A stretch of DNA of 64,000 bases. Origin: JAQGMJ01 sp036498945 (GTDB lineage: Bacteria > Pseudomonadota > Gammaproteobacteria > Burkholderiales > JAEUOS01). Position numbers and translations under genes: made by a program. Each line of letters opens with the position of its first letter. Position 1 is the first letter of the stretch. Location: the NCBI GenBank assembly GCA_036498945.1, contig DASYEQ010000135.1, positions 124,001-188,000 of the forward strand. Reading direction: 5' to 3'. Below the pieces are notes generated by a model. The model saw only the letters and a list, made by a program, of their open reading frames with translations, was not told the DNA's origin and ran no database searches. Shown one piece after another: positions 54,415 to 63,152 of the stretch.

Positions 54415-56715
54415 CTACGTCACCAGCAGCTTCTCGAACTCCGCCCCGCTCAAGGGCTTGCTGAAGAGGAAGCCCTGGAACTCGTCGCAGGCGTGGGTGC
54501 GCAGGAAGTCGGCCTGGGCATCGGTTTCCACGCCCTCGGCCACCACCGTCAGGCTGAGCGCGCGGCCCATGGCGATGATGGCTTCGGTGATGCTGCGGTC
54601 CTCGCTGCAGCCGGGCAGGTCGCGCACGAAGGAGCGGTCGACCTTGATCGTGTCCACCGGGAATTTCTTCAGGTTGGACAGCGAGGAATAGCCGGTGCCG
54701 AAGTCGTCGATGGCGATGCGCACGCCCATTGCCTTGAGCTGCGTGAGCACGTCGATGGCCTTGTCGATGTCGCGCATCAGCATGCTTTCGGTGATCTCCA
54801 GTTCCAGCAGTTCCGGCGCCAGGCCGGTTTCGCGCAGCACTTCGACCACGTCACCAAACAGGCGATCGTCGGCGAACTGGCGCGCCGACAGGTTGACGGC
54901 GATGCATAGCGGGCGGCCGGTGGCGCCGTTCCATGCCACGTTCTGCGCGCAGGCCGTCTTCAGTACCCACTTGCCGATCGGCAGGATCAGCCCGGTCTCT
55001 TCGGCCAGCGGGATGAAGCGCGCCGGCGATACCATGCCCAGTTCCGGGTGGCGCCAGCGCAAGAGCGCCTCCATGCCGCCGACCGCGCCGGTGGTCACAT
55101 CGATCTTCGGCTGGTAGAAAAGCTCGAACTCGGCGCGGTCCAGGGCCTGGCGCAGTGCCGCTTCCATCGTCAAGCGCTCGAAGGTGGATTCGGAAAGCCG
55201 GGGGGAATAGAACTGGAAATTGTTCTTGCCTTCATCCTTGGCGTGGTACATCGCCAGGTCGGCATTTTTCATCAGCGAGCGTTCGTCCACTCCGTCCTTC
55301 GGGTACAGGCTGACACCGACACTGGCCGTAACGTGGAATTCCTGGCCCAGCGCCACGAACGGACGGCTGGCGGTGGCGAGCACCTTGCGCGCCACCGTCT
55401 CCACCTCGCCGGTGTTGCGCAGGTCGCGCAGGATCACCACGAATTCGTCACCGCCCAGGCGCGCGGCGGCGTCGCCTTCGCGCAGGCAGGCCTTCAGGCG
55501 CTGCGCGGTCTCCTGCAGCAGCAGGTCACCGGCGGTGTGGCCGAGGGTGTCGTTGATCACCTTGAAGCGGTCGAGATCGACGAACAACAGCCCCAGCTCG
55601 CCGTGCGCGGCCTGTGCCTGGCCGATGCTGGCCTCCAGCAGCTTGCTGAACATGGCGCGATTGGGCAGGCCGGTAAGGCTGTCATAGTAGGCGAGGTATT
55701 CGCTGCGCTCGAGCGAGCGGCGGCGCTCCTCGATTTCCGCCTGCAAGGCGGCGTTGGCCACCCGCAGTTCGGCGGTGCGGTCGGCGACACGCTGCTCCAG
55801 GACATCGCCGTGCGTCCTGAGCGCCTTCAGGCTTTCCTGCACGGTGCCGGCCATGCGGTTGAAGGCGTAAGAGAGGAGACCCAGCTCATCCTGGTTCATG
55901 AAGGTGACGCGGGCGGTGTAGTCGCCGTGGTCGATGCGCATCACGGCCTCGGTGATCGCCTGCAGGGGCTGGATCAGCTGGCGCGAGAGGCCCACGCCGA
56001 GGGCACCGATGAAGACGATCAGTGCGCCGCCGGCGAAAATGATCAGCAGCAGGTCGCCGCGCACTGCCACCATCATGGCGTCCTGGATCGGCGTGTATTC
56101 GAGCACGACAGCGCCGACGATCGGCCCGCGCAGGGCCGGCGCGTGCATCGCCACCACCACCTGGTGCGCCCCATCGGGGTGATGTTTGTTTCGCTCAATG
56201 AAGGTGCGGGGCTGCCCGTCGGCGATCGTCTGCGCCACCTCACCGGCGTCGGCGTCGAAGGCGGCGCCCGCCTCTTGCGGGTTGGCGTCGGCCAGGCCGG
56301 TCCTGCGGGCATCGAGGATCACGACGTCGCGCCTGTCGCGTTCGGCCAGGCGGGTGACGAAGGCTTGCAGTTCCTCGCGCCGCTCCAGGCCGATGCCGAT
56401 GGCGCGTTCGGCGATGCCGTGGGCGACGTGCTGCGCCTCGAGGATGGCGGCGTGTTCCACCGTGGCGTACTGGCGTCCGCTGGCCACCAGGACGAACAGC
56501 GCGATGGCGGCCCCGGTCAGCCCGAAGGCGACGCAAAGCTTGGCGCGCAGGCTGCCGCCGGCCTGCAGGCGCGGCGCCGGCGCGGGCGGTGCGTCGTCCG
56601 CCGCGATGCAGAGGGAAGCCGGCGCAAGCGCGGTGACGGTGGGATCGATGGAGACGGGATGACCGGCGGAACTACCGCTATCCTGCGGTTTGAGGAAGGC
56701 CTCGGAAATATTCAT
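54415..56715 (-). CDS. Membrane GGDEF-EAL cyclic-di-GMP protein with HAMP
   Basis: A 766-residue sensor. After a Pro/Ala-rich N-terminus a membrane helix (VAFGLTGAAIALFVLVASG) is followed by a periplasmic domain of about 130 residues and a second helix (LLLIIFAGGALIVFIGALGV). HAMP, a coiled coil and GGDEF (GGDEF intact near 421) follow, then EAL (EALLRW near 549, with DDFGTGYSSL). Both catalytic motifs look intact, so it may make and degrade c-di-GMP, or use GTP binding at GGDEF to control the EAL domain. It is monocistronic. Confidence 0.94.
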   Translation of the reverse strand: MNISEAFLKPQDSGSSAGHPVSIDPTVTALAPASLCIAADDAPPAPAPRLQAGGSLRAKLCVAFGLTGAAIALFVLVASGRQYATVEHAAILEAQHVAHGIAERAIGIGLERREELQAFVTRLAERDRRDVVILDARRTGLADANPQEAGAAFDADAGEVAQTIADGQPRTFIERNKHHPDGAHQVVVAMHAPALRGPIVGAVVLEYTPIQDAMMVAVRGDLLLIIFAGGALIVFIGALGVGLSRQLIQPLQAITEAVMRIDHGDYTARVTFMNQDELGLLSYAFNRMAGTVQESLKALRTHGDVLEQRVADRTAELRVANAALQAEIEERRRSLERSEYLAYYDSLTGLPNRAMFSKLLEASIGQAQAAHGELGLLFVDLDRFKVINDTLGHTAGDLLLQETAQRLKACLREGDAAARLGGDEFVVILRDLRNTGEVETVARKVLATASRPFVALGQEFHVTASVGVSLYPKDGVDERSLMKNADLAMYHAKDEGKNNFQFYSPRLSESTFERLTMEAALRQALDRAEFELFYQPKIDVTTGAVGGMEALLRWRHPELGMVSPARFIPLAEETGLILPIGKWVLKTACAQNVAWNGATGRPLCIAVNLSARQFADDRLFGDVVEVLRETGLAPELLELEITESMLMRDIDKAIDVLTQLKAMGVRIAIDDFGTGYSSLSNLKKFPVDTIKVDRSFVRDLPGCSEDRSITEAIIAMGRALSLTVVAEGVETDAQADFLRTHACDEFQGFLFSKPLSGAEFEKLLVT

Positions 56716-56925
56716 GGCATGCGCGGCGCGAAACCGCTTTGCTGGGAGTGGGTCTGCAGCAGTTAACGGCGCGGCGCGGCCGCAACTGAAGCGGCGGGGC
56801 GGGTTTGAAAACGCCGAATTGACGGGGAAAAGCCGCGCTATTCGGCGCGTACCGGGCGCCCGCGCGCGTTACCCGCGGCGACGCAAGCCCGCGCGGCAAG
56901 TACACCGGATCGCGGGGGAGGGCCG

Positions 56926-58125
56926 CTAATGCAGCGCGAAATCCAGCGGCAGGCCGACGTAGTTTTCCGCCATTGAAAGCGCGGCAGCGGGGGAATTGAC
57001 CAGGTAGCCGAGTTCAGCCTCCTGGATTTTTTGCCCGAATTCGCCGTTGTCGGGAAAGCGGTGCATCAGGCTGGTGAACCACCAGGAAAAGCGCTCGGCG
57101 CGCCAGACGCGCGCGAGGCAGCGGGCGGAGTAGGCATCCAGGCCAGCCACGCTATTTTCGCGATAGTGCTCGATCAGCGCGGCGGAGAGAAACTTGACGT
57201 CGGCGGCGGCGAGGTTCAGGCCCTTGGCGCCGGTGGGCGGCACGATGTGGGCGGCATCACCCGCCAGGAACAGGCGGCCGAAGCGCATCGGCTCGGCGAC
57301 GAAGCTGCGCAGGGGCGCGATGCTTTTCTCGATCGAGGGGCCGGTAACCAGGTGCTCGCGGCCTGCGGGGTCGAGGCGCTTGCGCAGCTCGGCCCAGAAG
57401 GCCTCGTCGCTCCAGTCGGAGGCTTGGTCGGTGAGCGGGCATTGCAGGTAATAGCGGCTGCGCGTGGCGCTGCGCATGGAACACAAGGCGAAGCCGCGTT
57501 CGCTGTTGACGTAGACCAGCTCATGCGAGAGCGGCGGCACCTCCGCCAAGAGGCCTAGCCAGCCGAAGGGGTAGACCTTCTCGTAGGTGCGGATGGCATC
57601 TGGCGGCACGCTGGCGCGGCAGACGCCGTGGTAGCCGTCGCAGCCGGCGATGTAGTCGCAGGCGATTTCGTGTTCTACGCCGTCCCTGTCGTTGCGTAAC
57701 CTGTATCGCACTCTCGGTTGCGCACCATCGAAGTCGTGGATGCTGACTTCCGCCGCTTCGTAGATGGTGGGCAGGCCTTCGGCTTCGCGCGCTTCCATCA
57801 GGTCGCGCGTGAGCTCGGTCTGGCCGTAGACGGTGACATGCCGGCCGCCGGTCAGGCCTGCCATGTCGATGCGGTGGCGGCGGCCGGCGAACAGCAGTTC
57901 CAGGCCGCCGTGCGGCAGGCCCTCGGCCTGCATGCGCGCGCCGGCGCCGGCTTCGATCAGCAGGTCGGTGGTGATCTGTTCCAGCAGGCCGGCGCGGATG
58001 CGCCCGAGCACGTATTCGCCGCTCTGGCGCTCGACGATGACGGCGTCGATGCCGGCCTTGTGCAGCAACTGGCCCAGGAGCAGGCCCGAGGGGCCGGCGC
58101 CGATGATGGCGACCTGGGTACGCAT
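56926..58125 (-). CDS. pobA: 4-hydroxybenzoate 3-monooxygenase
   Basis: A 399-residue flavoprotein that hydroxylates 4-hydroxybenzoate to protocatechuate with NADPH and O2. The ATG at 58125 begins MRTQVAIIGAGPSGLLLGQL, followed by VLGRIRAGLLEQ typical of PobA and the second FAD motif FLAGDAAHIVPPTGAKGLNL (20 residues). The longer upstream reading has no homology. It is divergent from an IclR regulator across an operator, so it is almost certainly induced by 4-hydroxybenzoate. Confidence 0.96.
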   Translation of the reverse strand: MRTQVAIIGAGPSGLLLGQLLHKAGIDAVIVERQSGEYVLGRIRAGLLEQITTDLLIEAGAGARMQAEGLPHGGLELLFAGRRHRIDMAGLTGGRHVTVYGQTELTRDLMEAREAEGLPTIYEAAEVSIHDFDGAQPRVRYRLRNDRDGVEHEIACDYIAGCDGYHGVCRASVPPDAIRTYEKVYPFGWLGLLAEVPPLSHELVYVNSERGFALCSMRSATRSRYYLQCPLTDQASDWSDEAFWAELRKRLDPAGREHLVTGPSIEKSIAPLRSFVAEPMRFGRLFLAGDAAHIVPPTGAKGLNLAAADVKFLSAALIEHYRENSVAGLDAYSARCLARVWRAERFSWWFTSLMHRFPDNGEFGQKIQEAELGYLVNSPAAALSMAENYVGLPLDFALH

Positions 58126-58207
58126 GATCGAGTGTTTTTGATTGGTGAAAGCTACCCTCGAAGCATAGGCGCGCATCGCGCCCATGCCCAGAGCGTAGCG
58201 GTGCCAT

Positions 58208-58245
58208 TTGTGCGATGATCGGAATGGCTGTGCGATCATCGCGCA
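58208..58245. promoter_or_regulatory. PobR operator with three half-sites
   Basis: Three copies of TGYGCGAT lie between pobA and the regulator: TGTGCGAT ending at 58216, TGTGCGAT at 58229-58236, and its inverse ATCGCGCA at 58238-58245. The last two form a near-perfect palindrome and the first is a direct repeat. This arrangement is known for PcaU/PobR-type IclR regulators. Confidence 0.7.
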
Positions 58246-58298
58246 AAATGCACAAGCATTTCCGCGCTGCTTCACGGCCAATGCGAAGGGCATAGGAC

Positions 58299-59057
58299 AT
58301 GGAGATTGCGAGCGCCGATTTCATTGCCGGCATGGCCAAGGGGCTGGCGGTGCTGGAGAGTTTCGACGTGCACCGGCAGCGCCTGAACGCGACGCTGGCG
58401 GCTGAACGCGCCGGTATCACGCGCGCGGCGGCACGGCGCCACTTGCTGACCCTGGCGCACCTGGGCTACCTGGAGACGGACGGGCACTACTACTGGCTGG
58501 CGCCCAAGGTGCTGCGCTTCTCCGGCAGCTATTTCGCCTCGGCGCGCCTGCCGCGCGCGGTGCAGCCGACGCTGGACCGCCTGGCGGCGCAGACGCAGGA
58601 GTCGTTCACCGCGGTGGTGCGCGACGGCAACGAGGTGGTGATCATCGCGCGCAGCGGCTCATCGCGCGTGCTGGCCTATGGGCTGCACATCGGCGCGCGC
58701 CTGCCGGCGCATGCCACTTCCACCGGGCGCATGCTGCTGGCGGCGCTGCCGCGCCGCGAATTCGCCGCCTGGATGCGCGGGCGCGAGCTGACGCGCCTGA
58801 CCACGCGCACGGTGGTCGATGCGCGGCGCTTTGGCGCGCTGATCGACGGCGTGCGCGCCAATGACTATTGCTTTGCCGGGGAAGAGCACGAGCTGGGGGT
58901 GCTGGCGCTGGCGGTGCCGCTGCGCGACATGGGCGGCGTGCCGGTGGCCGCGCTCAATGTCGTCGCCGCCGCTGGGCGGCAGGACGAGAAGACGCTGGTG
59001 CGGGATTTTTTGCCGCTGTTGCTCGACGCAACGCGGCAGTTGCGCAGCGTCTTGTAG
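58299..59057 (+). CDS. pobR: IclR-family regulator of the PobR/PcaU type
   Basis: A 252-residue transcription factor. The N-terminal winged helix-turn-helix is AERAGITRAAARRHLLTLAH, and the effector domain has VVIIARSGSSRVLAYGLHIG, AHATSTGRMLLAAL and ELGVLALAVPLRDMGG. It is divergent from pobA with a matching operator. It should activate pobA with 4-hydroxybenzoate and may repress itself. Confidence 0.92.
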   Translation: MEIASADFIAGMAKGLAVLESFDVHRQRLNATLAAERAGITRAAARRHLLTLAHLGYLETDGHYYWLAPKVLRFSGSYFASARLPRAVQPTLDRLAAQTQESFTAVVRDGNEVVIIARSGSSRVLAYGLHIGARLPAHATSTGRMLLAALPRREFAAWMRGRELTRLTTRTVVDARRFGALIDGVRANDYCFAGEEHELGVLALAVPLRDMGGVPVAALNVVAAAGRQDEKTLVRDFLPLLLDATRQLRSVL

Positions 59058-59154
59058 AGGCGGCGCGGACGCAGCTTCCGATGAAGACGGCGCGGCACGG
59101 CGCCGTGTTCCGGCAGGGACGATCCGCGCGGCGAGAGCGCGGGCTGGTGAAGCC

Positions 59155-59183
59155 AAAGCCGTGCGTCAAGCGCGCGGCTTTTT
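59155..59183 (+). terminator. Intrinsic terminator after pobR
   Basis: AAAGCCGTGCG pairs with CGCGCGGCTTT (one G-U) across TCAAG, followed by further T residues. It also lies just beyond the end of the convergent exported protein gene. Confidence 0.82.
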
Positions 59184-59192
59184 CGCCGCAGC

Positions 59193-59555
59193 TTACTTCG
59201 CCGGGTCCGGCATGGTCGACACCGGGCCTTCGGTGGCGGTGGGGCCCGGCACGACCACGGGCGCGCCGGTCACGGGCGCCGCGGCCTGCGCGTTGCCGCT
59301 CATGTCCGCATTTGCCTTGGCCGCCATTTCGGCCTGGTCCGACTTGTCGCGCAGGGCGGCGCAGCGGCCGGTCATGCGGCCGCCGTTGGCCTTCAGGCAG
59401 TTACCCAGGGCGAGATCGATCTGGCGCTGCTGCTCGCTGACGGGTTTCACCGGCATGCGCAGGCCGGGATCGTTTTCGTAGGTGATGTCCAGGGCATGGG
59501 CGGCGCCGGCACCGGCGAGGCAGGCAACGGTCAGGAAGATGCGCAGTTTGTTCAT
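59193..59555 (-). CDS. Small exported protein, unknown function
   Basis: A 120-residue protein from the ATG complementary to 59553-59555 with a signal peptide (IFLTVACLAGAGAAHA). The mature part has two cysteines in GNCLKANGGRMTGRCAAL, possibly a disulfide, and a Pro/Val/Thr-rich C-terminal tail. I do not recognise the family. It is followed by the exported-protein/acuI group upstream on the same strand but separated by 249 bases with no other feature. Confidence 0.72.
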   Translation of the reverse strand: MNKLRIFLTVACLAGAGAAHALDITYENDPGLRMPVKPVSEQQRQIDLALGNCLKANGGRMTGRCAALRDKSDQAEMAAKANADMSGNAQAAAPVTGAPVVVPGPTATEGPVSTMPDPAK

Positions 59556-59804
59556 GTTGTTTCTCCACAGCTTGGGGTGGCGGGATGGCGGCTGGATTGT
59601 GGCCGGAATCCCGTGATGTGTCTGTCGTCCGTCATGCCGCGCGGGTGTCGGTGTCGTACCTACACGCGGGCGGGCAAAGCCTGCCGCACCCACTGCGCCA
59701 TGACATTGTACTAATTGCGCGGCCGCGGTCAATGTTTCGTTTTTTTGCGTACTTCGCGCCGGCGGATCAGTGCAGGGACCGGGCGCCAGGCGCCGACGGG
59801 GGCA

Positions 59805-60356
59805 TCAGCGGCGCGGGTAGTATTGTTCGAACAGGGCGTTGCGCTCGCCGCAGGCGTCGTGTTCGGTCCGCTCGATGGTCTGGTTGATCGGGCAGGCGAG
59901 GTCCTTGGTCTGCAGCACGCTTTCCAGTGACCAGATCAGCTGGAACAGGCGTTTGGGCCAGTCGGGGCCGGGGTTGGCGCCGCTCACGGTGCGGGTGAAA
60001 TCCTCGCCGCTATAGGTGATGCTCCATTTGATGTCGTCGCGCGCGCCGGGCTTGGGCGCGGGCATGCGCCTGAGGTTGGCGTATTCGACGGCGCGCAGCA
60101 GGCTGTCGTATTGCGGCTCGTTCAGGACGACGACGCGCCGGCCGGGGGTTTTGACCGGGCCGCGGCCGACGTAGTAGGCCTTGCGGTCGCTGAACAGGCG
60201 CACGTCGTAGCTCCAGCTGCGGGGATCGTCGTCGTAGGAGACGCGGTAGCGCAGCACCTCGTACGGCGGGCCGTCGAGCGCATCCTGCGCGGGTGCGGCG
60301 CGCGGCAGCAGGGCGGCGCATAGCGCCAGCAGGGCGAAGAGGCGTGTGCGCGGCAT
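59805..60356 (-). CDS. Exported protein, unknown function
   Basis: A 183-residue protein started at the ATG complementary to 60354-60356, with signal peptide LFALLALCAALLPRAAPAQ. The body is rich in aromatic and charged residues (YDVRLFSDRKAYYVGRGP, YDSLLRAVEYANLRRMPAPK). Its C-terminus has two cysteines (LACPINQ and DACGERN), likely a disulfide. It looks like a small periplasmic beta protein; I cannot assign a family. It is five bases after acuI, so probably co-transcribed. Confidence 0.75.
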   Translation of the reverse strand: MPRTRLFALLALCAALLPRAAPAQDALDGPPYEVLRYRVSYDDDPRSWSYDVRLFSDRKAYYVGRGPVKTPGRRVVVLNEPQYDSLLRAVEYANLRRMPAPKPGARDDIKWSITYSGEDFTRTVSGANPGPDWPKRLFQLIWSLESVLQTKDLACPINQTIERTEHDACGERNALFEQYYPRR

Positions 60357-60361
60357 GGCGT

Positions 60362-61342
60362 TCAGCGGTTGACGTCGACTACCAGGCGCCCGCGCACGCG
60401 GCCGGAGACGATGTCGTGGGCGGCGTTCAGCGCCCCTTTCAGCGGCAGCTCGGTGGCGATCACTTCCAGCACGGCGGCGGGAAGCTCGGTGGCGATGTGC
60501 TGCCAGGCCTGGGTGCGCAATGCCATCGGCGCCATCACCGAGTCGACGCCGGCGAGCGTGATGCCGCGCAGGATGAAGGGCATGACGGTGGCGGGGAAGT
60601 CGAAGCCGGCGGCCAGGCCACAGGCAGCCACGGTGCCGCCATAGCGCGTCTGCGCGCAAGCGTTGACCAGGGTGTGCGAGCCGACCGAATCGACGACGCC
60701 GGCCCAGCGTTCCTTTTGCAAGGGCTTGCCGGTGGCCGAGAGTTCGGCGCGGTCGATCACTTCGGCGGCGCCCAGGTGTTTCAGGTAGTCAGCGTGATCG
60801 AGCTTGCCGGTGGAGGCGACCACCTTATAGCCCTGGGTGGCGAGGATGGCGATCGCCACGCTGCCGACGCCGCCGGAGGCGCCGGTGACGAGGATCTCGC
60901 CTTGCTCCCTGGTGACGCCGTTGCGCTTCAAGGCCATCACGCACAGCATGGCGGTGTAGCCGGCGGTGCCGACCGCCATTGCCTGTTTCGCCGAGAGGGA
61001 AGCGGGCAGGGGGATCAGCCAGTCGCCCTTGACGCGTGCCACCTGCGCCAGGCCGCCCCAGTGGGTTTCGCCGACGCCGTAGCCGTTGAGCAGCACCTTG
61101 TCGCCGACCTGGTGGCGCGGGTGGCTGGAGGCGCTGACGGTGCCGGCGAAATCGATGCCGGGCACCATCGGCCATTTGCGCACCACCGGGGATTTGTTGG
61201 TGATCGCCAGGCCATCCTTGTAGTTGATGGTCGAGTAGTCGACTTTCACCGTGACGTCGCCTTCGGGCAGGGCGGATTCGTCGATCTCGGTGAGTTCGGC
61301 GTGAAAGCCGGATTCGGGCCTGGTGAGGAGGATGCCGTGCAT
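60362..61342 (-). CDS. acuI: AcuI/YhdH-type acryloyl-CoA reductase
   Basis: A 326-residue medium-chain reductase of the AcuI/YhdH group, which reduces acryloyl-CoA to propionyl-CoA with NADPH. YSTINYKDGLAITNKSPVVR and PGIDFAGTVSASSHP are typical of the group. The NADP Rossmann motif is VTGASGGVGSVAIAILATQG. It follows a frameshifted nei gene on the same strand; if nei were read to its first in-frame stop it would run 97 bases into acuI. Confidence 0.93.
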   Translation of the reverse strand: MHGILLTRPESGFHAELTEIDESALPEGDVTVKVDYSTINYKDGLAITNKSPVVRKWPMVPGIDFAGTVSASSHPRHQVGDKVLLNGYGVGETHWGGLAQVARVKGDWLIPLPASLSAKQAMAVGTAGYTAMLCVMALKRNGVTREQGEILVTGASGGVGSVAIAILATQGYKVVASTGKLDHADYLKHLGAAEVIDRAELSATGKPLQKERWAGVVDSVGSHTLVNACAQTRYGGTVAACGLAAGFDFPATVMPFILRGITLAGVDSVMAPMALRTQAWQHIATELPAAVLEVIATELPLKGALNAAHDIVSGRVRGRLVVDVNR

Positions 61343-61388
61343 GGTTCGTCTCCGTGGGGATACCGCCCCCTGTTACCTGCGCATGATA

Positions 61389-62257
61389 CTAGGCTCGCGA
61401 GCCGGAAATCGGCTTGACGAAAGAGGGCCGGCCGCCAGGCCGCGGGCAGCGCCTGGCAATGCGGGCACAGGAATACCGCGCGGCTGCGCTCGATGCGGAC
61501 GATGGACGTACCGCAGACGTAGCAGGGCAGGCCGGCGCGTTCGTGGACGGCGTGGCGGTATTGCGCGTATGTCGCGCCCTCCTTGCGCAGGCGGGCGGCC
61601 AGGCGCGCGTCATTGGTGACGCCGCCGGTGCGGTAGGCGCGGCGGCTGATGGTGAGGATGCGCGAGCCGAGGGTGCGGGCTTGCGCGAGGGGAAGGTCGG
61701 TCGGGCGCAGGTCGGGGTGCAGGCGCGGCGAACAGGATTTCGCTGCGCAGGTAGTTGCCGAGACCGGCGAGGAAGCCCTGCTCCAGCAGCAGGGCGGCGA
61801 GGCGGCGGCGTGCGAAGGCGGGTGATTGCAGGCGGGCGCGGACGATCGCGAGTGTGGTGGCGGCCTCCAGCACGTCGGGGCCCAGGCGCAACAAGTAGCG
61901 GTGGCGCGCGAGGGCGGGTTCGTCCAGTAGTTCGATTTCGGTGGCGCTATAGAGCACGGCGCAGCCGCGGGCGGTACGGATGAGGATGCGCTGCTGCAAA
62001 TGCGTCTGCGGCGGTGTGCCCGGGTAGACGATCCATTCGCCGTAGAGCTGGTTGTGCGAGTAGAGGGTGAGCCCGCCGGAAAAGCGGATCAGCATGGCCT
62101 TGCCGCGCGCTTCGACGGCGACGATGCGCTGGCCGGTGAGCGCGGCGGCATGGCGCTGCAGGCGCGCGAAGGCGAAACGGATGTCGCGCACGCGGCTGCG
62201 GCCAAGCACTTGCGCCAGGGCGTCGGTGAAGCGGCGGATTTCCGGGCCTTCGGGCAT
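61389..62257 (-). pseudogene. nei: Frameshifted endonuclease VIII-like DNA glycosylase
   Basis: The start MPEGPEIRRFTDALAQVLG has the catalytic Pro2/Glu3 of Fpg/Nei enzymes, and GLGNYLRSEILFAA is conserved. Homology then leaves this frame near 61727 and resumes in another (LHPDLRPTDLPLAQARTLGS), through RAYRTGGVTNDARLAARLRK to a complete zinc finger C-Y-V-C...C-P-H-C-Q near 61450-61530. One extra base or two missing bases would explain it. The second frame has no stop before acuI, so a further lesion is likely near the 3' end. It is either decayed or a sequencing artefact. Intact, it would excise oxidised pyrimidines. Confidence 0.82.
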
Positions 62258-62340
62258 CGCGGAGGATTTTTACGTTGGGGCGCGACAATATTCCGGGAGC
62301 ATTTTACAATCGCGCCTGCCACAAACCTTGGAGGGGAGTC

Positions 62341-62988
62341 ATGAAAGCGTTTTGCGCAGGACTGGTCCTGCTGGCCGCCGCCGGCAGTGCCCACGCCTTG
62401 AGCGTGGATTGCAACAAGATCGCCAACCCGGATGAAAACACCATCTGCTCGGAAGTGTCGCTGGCCAAGCTCGACCACGACCTCGACAATGCCTACAAGC
62501 TGATGCAGGCGCACCTGCCGCTGAAAATGCGCGACTACGTGAAAAACGCGCAGTTGCGCTGGCGCGTGGGGCCCGACAGTCCGTCGAGCGGCAGTTGCAA
62601 GGGCGACATCAAATGCATCGCGGGCAAGTACGAAAGCCGCATCGCCTTCCTCGGCAACCCCGGGCTGGCCTACGAGGGCGTGTATGCCGGCGCGAAGGTG
62701 AAGTTCGCGGTGGAGAGCATGCCCGACGGCACGGTGCGGGTGAATTTCTTTCCCGCCGCGGGCGCTCCGCAGATCGAGAACGTCGGCGAAGCGCTGCACA
62801 TGAAGGTGGCCGATAACGCGCTCACGCTGCCGCCGCCGGCGCCTGAATGCGCGGCGCGCATCATTTTCAACGACAACGGCGCGCGCTTCGAGCTGAAGGA
62901 AGCGAAGAAAAAAGCCTGCAACGCGGTGCGCTCCTATGCCGGCTTGTATGCACGCGACTACAAGCTGATTCCGGGCGACGCCAGGTAG
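62341..62988 (+). CDS. Exported LprI/DUF1311-like protein
   Basis: A 215-residue protein with signal peptide (AFCAGLVLLAAAGSAHA) and an N-terminal LprI/DUF1311-type segment: CNKIANPDENTICSEVSLAK, LDNAYKLM, then LRWRVGPDS...C...CIAGKYESRI. Cysteine spacing fits two disulfides. The second half is a beta-rich domain of unknown type ending VRSYAGLYARDYKLI. LprI-type proteins have been linked to lysozyme inhibition, so a role against cell-wall enzymes is possible. GAGG precedes the ATG at 62341. Confidence 0.85.
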   Translation: MKAFCAGLVLLAAAGSAHALSVDCNKIANPDENTICSEVSLAKLDHDLDNAYKLMQAHLPLKMRDYVKNAQLRWRVGPDSPSSGSCKGDIKCIAGKYESRIAFLGNPGLAYEGVYAGAKVKFAVESMPDGTVRVNFFPAAGAPQIENVGEALHMKVADNALTLPPPAPECAARIIFNDNGARFELKEAKKKACNAVRSYAGLYARDYKLIPGDAR

Positions 62989-63008
62989 GCACGCCGGCAC
63001 GCCCGCGC

Positions 63009-63058
63009 GGCGGCGCGCAGTCGCGCCGCCCGACTGGAGCGCCCTCTGGCGGCGCTCC
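63009..63058 (+). other. Two consecutive perfect GC hairpins
   Basis: GGCGGCGCG, loop CAGT, CGCGCCGCC (63009-63030) is followed six bases later by GGAGCGCC, seven bases, GGCGCTCC (63036-63058). They lie just after the LprI-like gene. No T-tract follows, so they may be mRNA 3' end protection or factor-assisted termination. Confidence 0.6.
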
Positions 63059-63152
63059 ACCCTTATCTGCGCCATTGCGGCGCGCCCCCCTTGCCGCCCC
63101 GCGCGGGCGCGGGCTATAGTCGCTCACCCAGAGGCCCACCCGGAGACAAAGC

